NCBI GenBank assembly: GCA_028281785.1
Contig: JANQJG010000122.1
Span: forward strand, 1-64,000
Reading direction: 5' to 3'
Length of the DNA: 64,000 bases
Source of the DNA: Rhodospirillales bacterium
GTDB lineage: Bacteria; Pseudomonadota; Alphaproteobacteria; Rhodospirillales; Shumkoniaceae
The stretch's first letter is position 1; the number at the start of each line of letters is the position of its first letter. Positions 27,630-37,371 of the stretch are shown piece after piece. The translations under genes and the position numbers were made by a program. Below the pieces are notes generated by a model. The model ran no database searches, was not told the origin of the DNA, and saw only the letters and a list, made by a program, of their open reading frames with translations.

Positions 27630-30496
27630 GCCACACCTTCCTCGCTTTTCTCGTTGAGCGCGCGCTCGATGGTGTCGATCAGTGCGTCTCGATTAAACTT
27701 GGCCACGTAGTCGTTGAAACCGACCGTCAGCCCGCGATGAACATCTTGATCGCCTGCCAAGGACGACAACGCGATCATCGGCGTTTCGGACCACTGGCCG
27801 CTGGAGCGGATGTTCTCCGCCAATTCGAAACCACTCATGCCGGGCATCTCGATGTCGCTGATGATGGCGTCGAAGGAGTCGCCGGCCTCGCGCAGCTTCA
27901 ACGCGGTGTCGGCGTCTTCGACCGCCACCACGTCATATCCCGCGATCGAAAGCTGCGGTTTCATCAGGTTGCGGAAGAAGGGGCTGTCATCGATCAGAAG
28001 CAGCCGCCGGCCCTTGCGCTGGGTTTTGGCGGACGCGGCATCCCCGGTCTGCGTGCCGAACCAGTCACTGAACGCCTGGGTCAGATAGTAGCTCACATCA
28101 ATAACGTCGGTCGCCTTGCCGGCGATGACGGCGGTTCCGATCAGGCCTGATTGATCGGTGGTCAGCTCGACGTTCACATTGTCCTCGACGATATCGATGA
28201 TCTCATCGACGACCAGCCCCATGGAGCGCTCGCCCTCGGTGAACACGATGGTCGGCTGCCGGCCTTCGGTCGCCCATTCATGCGTCGGATTGAAGGGGAC
28301 CAGAGGCATGATGTGGCCGCGATACTGGACCATGGGCACGCCATGCGAGTGTTCGACCTCATCGAGGTCAATTTCCTCCAGGCGTGCGACAAGCACGAGA
28401 GGCACGGCCTTCAACTCGTCGTTTCCGGCCCTGAAGACCAGGAAGGATGCACGGTCGTCCCGGCCAGCGGCAGCCAGGTCGTCGGCCGCGGTGCCATCCT
28501 CGGACGCCACCGTCACCTCGCTGGTCGTCGCGGCGATCCCGTTCGGATCCAGGATCATGATGACGCTGCCGTCGCCGAGAATGGTGTTGCCCGAGAAGAT
28601 CGAGATGTCGCGCAGGATCGGGGTCACCGGCTTCACGACGATTTCCTCGGTGTCGAACACCCGATCGACGATCACGCCGAAGCGGTAGGTGCCGACTTGG
28701 CAGACGACGACGAAGCGCTCCTCCTGGACCAGCCGCTTCCCGCTCCACTCCGCTGAATTTCCCAGTCCCAGCAACTGACCGAGGACGACCAGCGGCAGCA
28801 AGCGGTCGCGAAGCCTCAATACCGGCGCCTCGTTGATCATCTCGATGGTGCTCTCCGAGTTAGCCGACGCGCGCACCAGCTCGAGAACACTGATCTGGGG
28901 AATGGCGAAGCGTTCGCCCCCACACTCGACGATGAGGGCGGAGACGATCGCCAGGGTGAGCGGGATCTTGATGGTGAAGGTCGACCCCTTCCCCTCCTTC
29001 GAGGAGAACTCGATGGTGCCGCCGATTTTCTCGATGTTCGTGCGCACCACGTCCATGCCCACGCCGCGGCCCGACACGCTGGTGATCTTCTCGGCGGTCG
29101 AGAAGCCGGGCTTGAGAATGAACTGCTGGATCTGTTGGTCGCTCATCCCTTCGATGTCGGCCTCGGTGGCGAGGCCGTTGGCGATGGCCTTGGTTTTGAT
29201 CTTCTCCATATTGAGACCCCGGCCGTCGTCCAGGATCTCGATGATGATATGGCCGCCCTCATGGTACGCGTTGAGGCGGATGACCCCGGTTTCGGGCTTG
29301 CCCGTGGCGATCCGCTGCTCTGGCGACTCGAGACCGTGGTCGGCCGAATTGCGCACCATATGGGTGAGCGGATCCTTGATCAGCTCCAGGACTTGGCGGT
29401 CGAGTTCGGTGTCGGCGCCGAGCATCTGGAGGTCGATCTTCTTGCCCGATTCCACCGCCAGATCGCGGACGATCCGCGGGAGCTTGGACCACGCATTGCC
29501 GATCGGCTGCATGCGTGTCTTCATGACACCTTCCTGAAGGTCGGTGGTGATGAGGCTCAGACTCTGCAGGGGAACCTTGAATTCGCTGTCGTCCTGGCCG
29601 CGCACCATCTGCAGCAGTTGGTTGCGCGTCAGGACCAGCTCGCTGACCAACGTCATAAGGTTTTCGAGGAGGCCGACATTGACGCGGATGGACTGTGAGG
29701 CGATCGAGGATTCCTTCGGCCCCTCCGAACCTTCCTTCTTCCCGGAATTGCCGCCTGGCGGAGCCGGAGGCTTGGCCTCGGCCACGGGCGCTTGTGGGCT
29801 GGATGCGGCGGCCGGAGCGGGTGTATCTTCGGGGGTCTCGGCGCTCTGGGCTGCCTCTTCGGCGGGCGCGCTGGCGTCGGCCGCCTCAACCTCGGCTTCC
29901 TTGACCATCTCGGTTTCCGTCTCTTCCTCGGCCGTGTCTTCCTCCGCTATCTCCGCAAGCATCTGCTCGTCGGTGGCGGCGACCGTTCCCTGTGCCTCGG
30001 CCGCGGCGACTTCCTCGAGCAACTCCTGGGCCACTGGGAAGCCGGCCTCGTCAGCGGCGGCCTCGGTCTCGGCCTCTGGGTTCGGATCGGCCACGGGCGC
30101 TTCTTCCTCGGCGCCGGCCCGGCCCTCCGCTGTCGCGTTCAGCTGTTCGATCAGATCCTTGTCTTCACCTTCCGGCTCGGCGCCCGTCTCCTCCAGGACT
30201 CCGAGGAGTTCCTTGATCCGATCGATAGAGGATAGAATGAGGGTCACCGAATCAGGTGTGACCTGCAGCTCACCATCCCGAAATTTGCCGAGCACGTTCT
30301 CAGCCGAATGGGCGACGGTCTCCAGCCGCGGAAGGCCCAGAAATCCGCAGGTTCCCTTGATGGTGTGAACGAGGCGGAAGATGTCCTGCAGAATCTCCTT
30401 GTCGGTCGGATTCTGCTCGAACTGCACCAGCTCAACGTCCAATACCGACAGGCTTTCCGAGGTCTCGGTTAGGAAATCCGTCAATAGCTCGTCCAT
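27626..30496 (-). CDS. cheA: Hybrid chemotaxis kinase CheA with C-terminal receiver
   Basis: A 956-residue CheA. The Hpt domain has phospho-His44 in FRLVHTIKGTCGFLG. A long Ala/Glu/Pro-rich linker (about residues 120-265) lacks a clear P2 domain. The dimerisation and ATPase core carries MVRNSADHG, LDDGRGLN and GRGVGMDVVR. A CheW-like domain, a second CheW-like segment (SFLVFRAGNDELKAVPL) and a C-terminal receiver (LLLIDDSPFFRNLM, with Asp in ISDIEMPGMSG) end the protein. Such CheA-receiver hybrids occur in non-flagellar and alternative chemosensory systems. With cheW and a receptor it forms a minimal set; no cheR, cheB or cheY is seen here. Confidence 0.93.
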   Translation of the reverse strand: MDELLTDFLTETSESLSVLDVELVQFEQNPTDKEILQDIFRLVHTIKGTCGFLGLPRLETVAHSAENVLGKFRDGELQVTPDSVTLILSSIDRIKELLGVLEETGAEPEGEDKDLIEQLNATAEGRAGAEEEAPVADPNPEAETEAAADEAGFPVAQELLEEVAAAEAQGTVAATDEQMLAEIAEEDTAEEETETEMVKEAEVEAADASAPAEEAAQSAETPEDTPAPAAASSPQAPVAEAKPPAPPGGNSGKKEGSEGPKESSIASQSIRVNVGLLENLMTLVSELVLTRNQLLQMVRGQDDSEFKVPLQSLSLITTDLQEGVMKTRMQPIGNAWSKLPRIVRDLAVESGKKIDLQMLGADTELDRQVLELIKDPLTHMVRNSADHGLESPEQRIATGKPETGVIRLNAYHEGGHIIIEILDDGRGLNMEKIKTKAIANGLATEADIEGMSDQQIQQFILKPGFSTAEKITSVSGRGVGMDVVRTNIEKIGGTIEFSSKEGKGSTFTIKIPLTLAIVSALIVECGGERFAIPQISVLELVRASANSESTIEMINEAPVLRLRDRLLPLVVLGQLLGLGNSAEWSGKRLVQEERFVVVCQVGTYRFGVIVDRVFDTEEIVVKPVTPILRDISIFSGNTILGDGSVIMILDPNGIAATTSEVTVASEDGTAADDLAAAGRDDRASFLVFRAGNDELKAVPLVLVARLEEIDLDEVEHSHGVPMVQYRGHIMPLVPFNPTHEWATEGRQPTIVFTEGERSMGLVVDEIIDIVEDNVNVELTTDQSGLIGTAVIAGKATDVIDVSYYLTQAFSDWFGTQTGDAASAKTQRKGRRLLLIDDSPFFRNLMKPQLSIAGYDVVAVEDADTALKLREAGDSFDAIISDIEMPGMSGFELAENIRSSGQWSETPMIALSSLAGDQDVHRGLTVGFNDYVAKFNRDALIDTIERALNEKSEEGVA

Positions 30497-30757
30497 AGGT
30501 ATTCTCCGCTTTCTGGGTCGGAAGGCGACCCCGGCCGGCTCGGCCGGCTCGGCGCGGCCGGGCTATACAGGCGCAACCGCCCGTAGGCCCGACCGTCTGA
30601 TCATAGCGTCGCCGCGGTATCGCGATGATGACAAGGCCCCACCACTTTGTATCAGTGGGTTGCCTTTGTGTGACATTTGAAACAAATCGGTTATCGTCGG
30701 CGGCCGCATCCGAACATCGCGGGTGACGCGGCGCGGCAGCGGCCGCCGGCGACTTGC

Positions 30758-32731
30758 TTAGGCCGCGCGGACCTGTTCGAGGAACCTGTCGACCTCGCCG
30801 CGCAGGCGCTCCGACTGCTCGGACAGGGCCGAGGAGGCGTCGCGGATCTGGGTCGCCGCCGCGCCCGTGTCGTTGGCCGCCTGGCTGACCTCGGCGATCG
30901 AGCCCGTTACCTCCCGGGTCCCGGTCGATGCCTGCTCCACATTGCGGGCGATCTCCTGGGTTGCCGCGCCCTGCTCCTCCACCGCCGAGGCGATCCCGGT
31001 CGAGATCTCGTCGATCTCCCCGATGGTCTTGCCGATCGCCTCGATGGCGGCAACGGCCTCCTGAGTGGAGGCTTGGACGCCCGATATCTGGGTGCCGATC
31101 TCGTCGGTGGCCTTGGCCGTCTGATTGGCCAGGTTCTTGACCTCCGAGGCGACGACGGCGAAGCCCTTGCCAGCGTCGCCGGCCCGGGCCGCCTCGATAG
31201 TGGCGTTGAGCGCCAGGAGGTTCGTCTGCTCGGCGATGTCGGTGATGAGCTCGACGACCTCGCCGATTTTCTGGGCGGCCTCGGCGAGGCCCTGGATCTT
31301 GGCGTTGGTGTCGCTGGCTTGTTGAACCGCGCCCGAGGCGATATCCGAAGCCTGGCCGACCTGGCGGCTGATCTCGGCGATCGAGCCCGAGAGCTCCTCG
31401 GCGGCGGTTGCGACGGTCTGGACGTTGGCCGAGGCCTGCTCGGAGGCTGCGGCCATGGATGTCGAGCGTTGCCTGGTCTCCTCGGCGGTTGAAGACATCG
31501 CCTCCGACGAGGATCGCATCTGTGAAGCTGCGGAGGACACCTGCTGGACGACACCGCCGACCGAGGCTTCGAAATCATCGGCAAGCGCGGTCAACATGGC
31601 GCGCTTTTCTTCCACGGCCTTGCGTTCGTCTTCGGCTCTCTCGACCTCGAGTTGTGTCTTCTCGATCGCATTGACCTTGAACACCTCGACCGCCTTCGCC
31701 ATCTTGCCGATCTCGTCCTTGCGCGCCGTCCAGCCGATGTCGACATCCGTTTGTCCTTGAGCCAGATGACTCATGACCCGTGTCAGGCCGGAGATGGGGC
31801 GCACGATCCGGGAAACGACAAAAAAGATGGCGAGGCCTAGAATGGCAAGGGTCGCCAGCGAGACGACAATCGTGATCAGTCCGACGCGAACCGCCGGCGC
31901 GGCGATTTCCTTGGATGTCGCGTCGATGATGACTGTCCAGCCCAACCCGCTTATCTCTTGCAGGACGGCGCGGCGGGCAACGCCCGTTTCCTCGTAGTCG
32001 GTGACTCCGTCCGCCTCCTGCACGGCGGCGATGTCGGGCACGAGGCTCGAGAGAGGAAGGTCCAATCCGAACGCAAACTCGGTATGAATGAAGTTCTCGC
32101 CCGCGGCGTTGAACATGAGAACGCGGCTGGTCTCTCCAATCCGCACCGGAGAGATGAACCGCTCCCGGAAATAGCCGAGGGAAATCGCGCCGATCAGAAC
32201 GCCCGCGATCTCCGTTTTTTTCTTGGGATCGTTCACGGGCGCGGACACGATAACCACGGATTCTCCCGTGAGCGGGCTCGGAACAACGTCGGAGATGTGA
32301 ACCTGACCGGCGAACGCCGCAGCGAAATAAGGCTCGTTGACATCCATTGGGAAGCCAACGGAAGTTTCGTCCGACGAGGCCAGAACGGCGCCTTCGGGGC
32401 CCACAAGACTGAGAAACTCGTAATAGCGGTAACCTTCCTTGGCCTTGAGCAGCTTCTCATTGGCTCCGCGCCGGGCCGTCTTGCCGACGAATGAGGACTC
32501 GGTCGCCTTGCGGTAGCCTGGAAGGTCGGCCCAGCCCGCGATATCCATCTTGCGGTCTTCGAACCAGGCGGCGGCGGCGGTAACGAGTCCCACCGCCGCC
32601 TGCCGCATCTGCTTGGTGACCGCCTGCTCGACAGCTTGGTAGGAGTTGAAATAGGCAGCCGACGTGAGAATGGATAACCCGAGCAGCACGAGAACCAAGC
32701 TGGGTATCAGAAACTGCCATCTCAGGGACAT
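30758..32731 (-). CDS. Methyl-accepting chemotaxis protein with periplasmic cache domain
   Basis: A 657-residue receptor. Helix 1 ([20 protein letters not shown]) and helix 2 (about residues 280-305) flank a periplasmic double-cache-like sensor ([32 protein letters not shown]). A HAMP domain ([15 protein letters not shown]) and the signalling hairpin with the conserved tip ([35 protein letters not shown]) follow. It lies upstream of cheA in the same direction, 261 bases apart. A secreted binding protein gene lies immediately upstream, a probable ligand partner. Confidence 0.94.
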   Translation of the reverse strand: MSLRWQFLIPSLVLVLLGLSILTSAAYFNSYQAVEQAVTKQMRQAAVGLVTAAAAWFEDRKMDIAGWADLPGYRKATESSFVGKTARRGANEKLLKAKEGYRYYEFLSLVGPEGAVLASSDETSVGFPMDVNEPYFAAAFAGQVHISDVVPSPLTGESVVIVSAPVNDPKKKTEIAGVLIGAISLGYFRERFISPVRIGETSRVLMFNAAGENFIHTEFAFGLDLPLSSLVPDIAAVQEADGVTDYEETGVARRAVLQEISGLGWTVIIDATSKEIAAPAVRVGLITIVVSLATLAILGLAIFFVVSRIVRPISGLTRVMSHLAQGQTDVDIGWTARKDEIGKMAKAVEVFKVNAIEKTQLEVERAEDERKAVEEKRAMLTALADDFEASVGGVVQQVSSAASQMRSSSEAMSSTAEETRQRSTSMAAASEQASANVQTVATAAEELSGSIAEISRQVGQASDIASGAVQQASDTNAKIQGLAEAAQKIGEVVELITDIAEQTNLLALNATIEAARAGDAGKGFAVVASEVKNLANQTAKATDEIGTQISGVQASTQEAVAAIEAIGKTIGEIDEISTGIASAVEEQGAATQEIARNVEQASTGTREVTGSIAEVSQAANDTGAAATQIRDASSALSEQSERLRGEVDRFLEQVRAA

Positions 32732-32785
32732 TTTTCCTCTCCTCGGTCGATCAGGCGTTAGGTGGTTTTTCTTAAGTTTTGGCTG

Positions 32786-33754
32786 TTACTCGATGATCGT
32801 ATCGGCGGCGTCCAGGAGGTCGGGCGGCAGCTCGACCTGCAGAAGCTCGGCGATGCGGGCGTTGATGAACAGCTTGCCTTCCTTGTTACGGGTGATCGGG
32901 ATGTCCTTGGGCGAGGTCCCGTCAAGGATCTTGAGAGCAGCCTCCCCCGACCATCTTCCCTGCTCCTCGGCCAGCTTGGCGTAGGCGATCAGGGCGAACG
33001 GCGCCATGAAGTCATGTGCCGAGCCGCTGGGGATCTTCGCATTGGCTTCCACGAACTTCGCCGCTTCCTCGTCGTTCCAGTCGTTGATGCCGGAGTTGTT
33101 GGGGAGAAGTAGGATGTCCGCCTGGCCTTGGAGGTCGACGAAGGCCCGTTTCCACTCCTCGAAGGTCGAGACATGAACCGCGGCCGTGTAGTCCATGTCG
33201 AAGACCCTCTTCGTGTGCTCGAATTCCCGGTGCTCGCTCATCGTATCCGGTCCAAGCACGGCGATCCGATCACCGTTCGCGACGCCCCTCAGCAGCTCGA
33301 CAAGCTCGCCAAACGACGTCACTTCGACCATCCCCGTGACGTTGTCGAACGGGAAGCCGTAGGGGGAGGCGTCCCAATTGACGCCACAGAAAACGAAGGG
33401 GAGCTCGGCGTTCTTGTAAAAGGGCACGATCAAATACTTCGAGGCGTTGTCGTCCGAAGCGATGACGACGTCTGGCTGATACTGCTCAATCACGGCCTTC
33501 GCCTTGAGCGCGGCCTCTTTCTTGAACTCGTCCGATTTGTTGCGCTTGGTATCCATGCGGATGATTTTGAGCTCGGCGCCGCTGGCCCCGATCACTTCCT
33601 GGACGCCGGCGGTGATGCCATCGCTCCAGGCGTAGCCTTCGTGATAGGAATCGATGTACAGGATTTTTTTCCCGGAATAGTCAGCCGCGGGAGCGATGGC
33701 GGACCAGGAGACGAGCGCGCCAGCCACTGCGGCGACCACGAGACCCTTTCTCAT
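32786..33754 (-). CDS. Secreted ABC-type substrate-binding protein, probable receptor partner
   Basis: A 322-residue protein with a signal peptide (MRKGLVVAAVAGALVS, cleaved near APAADYSG). It has the two-lobed fold of the PF04392-like binding-protein group: KKILYIDSYHEGYAWSDG, ADILLLPNNSGINDW. Start: ATG 33754 has GGAGGT upstream; a TTG five codons earlier would put that site inside the gene. No ABC permease or ATPase adjoins it. The next gene (54 bases on) is a chemoreceptor, so I infer it presents a ligand to that receptor's cache domain. The ligand is unknown. Confidence 0.8.
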   Translation of the reverse strand: MRKGLVVAAVAGALVSWSAIAPAADYSGKKILYIDSYHEGYAWSDGITAGVQEVIGASGAELKIIRMDTKRNKSDEFKKEAALKAKAVIEQYQPDVVIASDDNASKYLIVPFYKNAELPFVFCGVNWDASPYGFPFDNVTGMVEVTSFGELVELLRGVANGDRIAVLGPDTMSEHREFEHTKRVFDMDYTAAVHVSTFEEWKRAFVDLQGQADILLLPNNSGINDWNDEEAAKFVEANAKIPSGSAHDFMAPFALIAYAKLAEEQGRWSGEAALKILDGTSPKDIPITRNKEGKLFINARIAELLQVELPPDLLDAADTIIE

Positions 33755-33849
33755 TTGGGGCACCTCCAAAGTGTTAGGGTGAAGCGTCTAAATATGTGGC
33801 AGAACTGTGTTTCGCGTAACCTGAGAAATGGTTGCAGTATTGCCATATT

Positions 33850-33855
33850 ATTCTA
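33850..33855 (-). promoter_or_regulatory. -10-like element for the binding-protein/receptor genes
   Basis: On the minus strand TAGAAT (33855-33850) lies about 95 bases before the binding-protein ATG in an AT-rich stretch (33780-33960) that stands out from its surroundings. A weak -35-like TTATGA lies 17 bases upstream of it. The 33755-34023 gap holds no gene. Confidence 0.35.
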
Positions 33856-33976
33856 AATTTGTTTCTTTTGTTTCATAACTGACACAATTAGTAACATTTG
33901 TTATTAGGGGCCTATGTGGAATTATTGAGTTTTACCCGCCCCAAAACGTTCCGAATTTATTCCAACGAGCGTTTTG

Positions 33977-34000
33977 AGCATGACGTCATGACATCATGCT
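33977..34000. repeat. Nested palindrome in the AT-rich gap
   Basis: AGCATGA (33977-33983) and TCATGCT (33994-34000) form a 7-base inverted repeat that also contains the perfect 12-base palindrome CATGACGTCATG (33979-33990). It lies 24 bases after the end of the spermidine-synthase-like gene and about 220 bases before the binding-protein start. It could be an operator or part of a terminator. Confidence 0.45.
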
Positions 34001-34023
34001 TAAGACGGGCGGAGTGATCGAAG

Positions 34024-36438
34024 TCAGCGGGAAAGACAGAGGGCGGCCATCGCGTAGAGGCCGAGGGCCAGAAGCAGGACGACCGCGAACCCGAAATGGA
34101 GGGCCAGCATGGTCGCCAGCACGGCGCTGATCACCGAGGCGCAGCCATTGATGCCCCAGGCCCAGGGTATGAGGGCGGGGGCGCGGTCGGCGGTTTGTGC
34201 GAGTCCCAGCGGGAAGGGCATTCCCATGAAGAACGCCATGGGACCAATGAAGCCAAGCGCCACGGCGACCTTGGCCGGCTGCGGCCAGGAATGCAGAGCT
34301 TCGAACAAGCCTGGCGCGATCACGAGGTTGAGTGTCGCGAGAACGCCGATGCACATCGTCGCCAGCCGGACGGCCGACCGCCGGGAGATGCCGATACGTC
34401 GGCCAAGGATCGAGGCGGCTCCGCTCCCGAGGCCGGCGAAGACCAGAAAACCGGCGAGCACGACGGCCACGGCGTAAATCGGGTGGCCGAGCAACAGCAC
34501 AAAACGCTGGATGAAGGCAATCTCGACAAAAAGGAAGGCGAGGCCGATGGCCAGGAAGTAGATCGAGATCCGCGTTCGGAAGAGTGGCGGGAAGCTTTCC
34601 GCCGCCGCGGGGCCTCGCCGGAGCGCGGTCAGGGGCAGCAGTATCAGCACCGTGCCCAGCAGCGCGGCTTGTAGAAGCGTGGCGGCCAGCATCAATGATC
34701 CCGCTTCGAGAAGGTGCAGGCCACCGCTTCCCATCCCCAGCAGTTCTCCGACCGTCTGCCATTTGAGGAATTGAAAGAAGTACGGCCGATCGTCCGTTGT
34801 CGGGGCGACATTGAACTTGTAGCGCTCGAGAAAAGCCTCGCGATCCGGGCCCAGGAGAGCGGTCGCGCCCTCGAAGAAATGGGGGCGGTCCAAAAAATTG
34901 AAGCGATTGGCCTCGTCGGCCGTCATGCCCGGCAAAAAGGCGATATCGAAGGAGCGGTCCGCGCAGAAAGATCGGATCGCCTTGAGGTCCGGGGCCGTCA
35001 GCGGGCCGTTCTTGACGATCAGCGTCGTCGTCTTCCAGCTTCGTATCAGCGCCAGGCGCCTGCCCGGTTCCTCCACGCCGATGGATCGGAGCGCCTGCGC
35101 GGCGGTCGCGAACAGTCTCAAGCCGTCCCGAGGGGGGACCGAGAGCCAGCGTGTGATGGCCAGCATGCCGCCCGGGGACAGCCGGGAGACGTAGCTGCGA
35201 AAAGCCTCCACGGTGTAGAGCGTGCTTTCGTTGAGGGCGTGCAGGCCCGACGCCGCAGCGGAGAAGGAGTCGAGCAGGGCGATCTGGATCAGATCGAAAC
35301 GCCGCTGCTCCGCCGCCACGAAGCCGCGGGCGTCGGCGACGTGGACGGTGATGTTGGGCGTTTGGTAGAGGTTCCCCGCGAATCCGGCGAAGCGGGAACC
35401 CACCAGATCAACCATATCCCCGTTGACTTCGACGGCATCGATCTTGGCCGCGTCATGATACCGCGCGAGGAGGAGATCGCTGCCCCCGCCGGCGCCCAGA
35501 ACGAGCACGCGTGGCTGTCGTAGAAGGTGATAGGGGAGGGCCGCCGTGGCCGCGTCCAGATAGGCGGCCGCCTTCAGGTCGCCATCGAAACGGTTGATGG
35601 CCGTCATCGCACCGCCATCCGCGAACACGCCGAGCTGGGGCGGCGGTTCCGATCCCCTGGCGAGGCTCAACCCGGGCGCGTGGCGGAAGGGTGTGGCCCC
35701 GCTGTCGACGACGGCGAGCCAGGCGAGCGGGCTGTGCCGCTCGGCGACGATGTGGCGGCCCGGCACCCGGAGGGCGGCGCTCAGTTCCTTGTACGGGGAG
35801 GGGTTTGGGGTGCCCCAGTCTGCCGGCCACAAAACGGCCCCCGCGATCGCCGGGACCATAAGCGCAAATCCCCAGTTTCGGCGGTGAGGCGTGGAGATCA
35901 GGGCCAGCGCGGCGGCGGCGAAACCCAGCCCGGCAATCAGCCCGAGGCAGTCTCCTGTGGGGATGAGGAAAAGGGCACCGACAATCGCCAGGGCGCCGGC
36001 GCCGGCGCCGAGCAGATCCGCGCAATAGATCCTTCCGATCGACTTGGGGCGTTGCGTCAGCGCCAGCCCGATAGCTCCGGCGGCACAGAAGAAGGGAAAA
36101 GCCAGTGCCACGTAAACGACCAGCAGATAGAGCGGCTGATACGGATCCCAAAGGATCTCGAGGGCGTTCAAGGGTAAGGCGCGCACGGCCATGTATCCGG
36201 CCGGCGCCGTGATGCCGAAAAGCACCGCGCCCAGCGCGAACCCCGGGATCAGCCTTCCGGCGAAGCGATCGCGGACGAAGACGAGGAACGTGCCGCTGGC
36301 CCCATAGCCGAGCAGCGCGACACTGATGATCATGTAAGCGAAGTGGTGCCACTGGGCGATGGCGAAGGCCCGGACCAGCCAAACCTCGTAGGCCAAGGCC
36401 GCGGCCGACAGAGCGGCCACGGAGAGCAGAAACGGCAT
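34024..36438 (-). CDS. Spermidine-synthase-like multi-pass membrane protein
   Basis: An 804-residue protein: about six N-terminal helices, a central SpeE/methyltransferase-like domain (VLVLGAGGGSDLLLARYHDA, IDAVEVNGDMVDLV, RFDLIQIALLDSFSAA), and about six further C-terminal helices. Such proteins are usually annotated as membrane-bound spermidine synthase-like; whether they make polyamines is unknown. The start ATG 36438 fits the first helix, but no Shine-Dalgarno is visible because a large inverted repeat begins six bases upstream. Expression may therefore be altered by that insertion. Confidence 0.82.
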   Translation of the reverse strand: MPFLLSVAALSAAALAYEVWLVRAFAIAQWHHFAYMIISVALLGYGASGTFLVFVRDRFAGRLIPGFALGAVLFGITAPAGYMAVRALPLNALEILWDPYQPLYLLVVYVALAFPFFCAAGAIGLALTQRPKSIGRIYCADLLGAGAGALAIVGALFLIPTGDCLGLIAGLGFAAAALALISTPHRRNWGFALMVPAIAGAVLWPADWGTPNPSPYKELSAALRVPGRHIVAERHSPLAWLAVVDSGATPFRHAPGLSLARGSEPPPQLGVFADGGAMTAINRFDGDLKAAAYLDAATAALPYHLLRQPRVLVLGAGGGSDLLLARYHDAAKIDAVEVNGDMVDLVGSRFAGFAGNLYQTPNITVHVADARGFVAAEQRRFDLIQIALLDSFSAAASGLHALNESTLYTVEAFRSYVSRLSPGGMLAITRWLSVPPRDGLRLFATAAQALRSIGVEEPGRRLALIRSWKTTTLIVKNGPLTAPDLKAIRSFCADRSFDIAFLPGMTADEANRFNFLDRPHFFEGATALLGPDREAFLERYKFNVAPTTDDRPYFFQFLKWQTVGELLGMGSGGLHLLEAGSLMLAATLLQAALLGTVLILLPLTALRRGPAAAESFPPLFRTRISIYFLAIGLAFLFVEIAFIQRFVLLLGHPIYAVAVVLAGFLVFAGLGSGAASILGRRIGISRRSAVRLATMCIGVLATLNLVIAPGLFEALHSWPQPAKVAVALGFIGPMAFFMGMPFPLGLAQTADRAPALIPWAWGINGCASVISAVLATMLALHFGFAVVLLLALGLYAMAALCLSR

Positions 36439-36442
36439 GTCT

Positions 36443-36525
36443 TAGGGCCTGTGGACAGTTAGCACATCGATCTGGCTGGTGTCGAAAACCCGCCAGATCG
36501 ATGTGCTAACTGTCCACAGGCCCTA
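36443..36525. mobile_element. MITE-like perfect 32-base inverted repeat flanked by TA
   Basis: GGGCCTGTGGACAGTTAGCA... (36445-36476) is matched exactly in reverse complement by 36492-36523, leaving a 15-base loop. Both ends are flanked by TA (36443-36444 and 36524-36525), the target duplication typical of Tc1/IS630-like elements. At about 79 bases and without an open frame, it looks like a miniature element. It supplies the stop codon (TAG) of the pcm gene and displaces the ribosome-binding region of the downstream gene. It would also be a strong transcription terminator. I see no second copy in the window. Confidence 0.6.
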
Positions 36526-37278
36526 GTGCCCACCCGTAAGCGGCACGAATCGAACCGGAAGGAGTTGGCGCGTCCTCACCGGCCCGTCTGCTTCCTTTTC
36601 GACCAGCAGCAGATGCTGAACCGAGAACCGAGTGCCGACGGGGATGATCATGCGGCCCCCCGGCTTGAGTTGCTGGACGAGCGGCGGCGGGACGTGACTG
36701 GCGGCCGCGGTGACGATGATGGCGTCAAACGGGGCGTGCTCGGGCCAGCCATAGTAGCCGTCGCCCTCGCGGACGGCGATGTTCTCATAGCCCAGCTGCG
36801 CGAGCCGGGCGGCAGCCTGTTCAGCCAGTCCAGGCACGATTTCGATGGTAAAGGCCCGGCTCACGAGTTCACCCAGAACGGCCGCTTGGTAGCCGGAGCC
36901 GGTGCCGAGCTCAAGGACAACATCTCCAGACTCGAGGTCCAGAAGGTCCGTCATCAAGGCGACGATGTAGGGCTGTGAAATGGTCTGACTGTACCCGATG
37001 GGTAGAGGCCGGTCGGCATAGGCGAGGCCGGTCAATTCGTCGGGCACGAACAAATGCCTCGGCACCCGCCGCATCGCCGCCAGCACTTCCCCGTCAATAC
37101 GGTCCCGGCCGTCGACCGGCCCGACAGCGCCCGCGATATCCTCGATCTTATCGACCATGCTGGCCCGGGCATCCGCGAAAGCATCATTCGCCCCGGCCTT
37201 CGGCACGGCGAAGGCAATCGTAGCGGTCAAGGTTACAAACGCCGCAATCAGGCGAAAGGAGACCGATGCCCTTCCCAT
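36523..37278 (-). CDS. pcm: Exported protein-L-isoaspartate O-methyltransferase
   Basis: A 251-residue Pcm: repair methyltransferase for isoaspartyl residues, with SAM-binding VLELGTGSGYQAAVLGEL, the family segment GYSQTISQPYIVALMT and C-terminal LPVRFVPLTG. Unusually it begins with a signal peptide or anchor (FRLIAAFVTLTATIAFAVPKAGA), so it probably acts in the periplasm. The stop codon TAG is formed at the edge of the MITE-like repeat, so the last few residues may differ from the ancestral protein. Confidence 0.9.
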   Translation of the reverse strand: MGRASVSFRLIAAFVTLTATIAFAVPKAGANDAFADARASMVDKIEDIAGAVGPVDGRDRIDGEVLAAMRRVPRHLFVPDELTGLAYADRPLPIGYSQTISQPYIVALMTDLLDLESGDVVLELGTGSGYQAAVLGELVSRAFTIEIVPGLAEQAAARLAQLGYENIAVREGDGYYGWPEHAPFDAIIVTAAASHVPPPLVQQLKPGGRMIIPVGTRFSVQHLLLVEKEADGPVRTRQLLPVRFVPLTGGH

Positions 37279-37371
37279 TCTGGTCTCACTCCCACGGGCT
37301 ACCGAATGCCCGCGAAGCTTATCACAGTCGGGAAGGGCCGGTCACCGGCCGGCCGGAGTGCGGCTTGACGT

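Noticed and set aside
36443-36525. Simple intrinsic terminator of pcm
   Set aside because: Arms of 32 perfect bases with TA flanks and no T-run, and overlap with the stop codon, fit an inserted element better than an ordinary terminator, although it may act as one.
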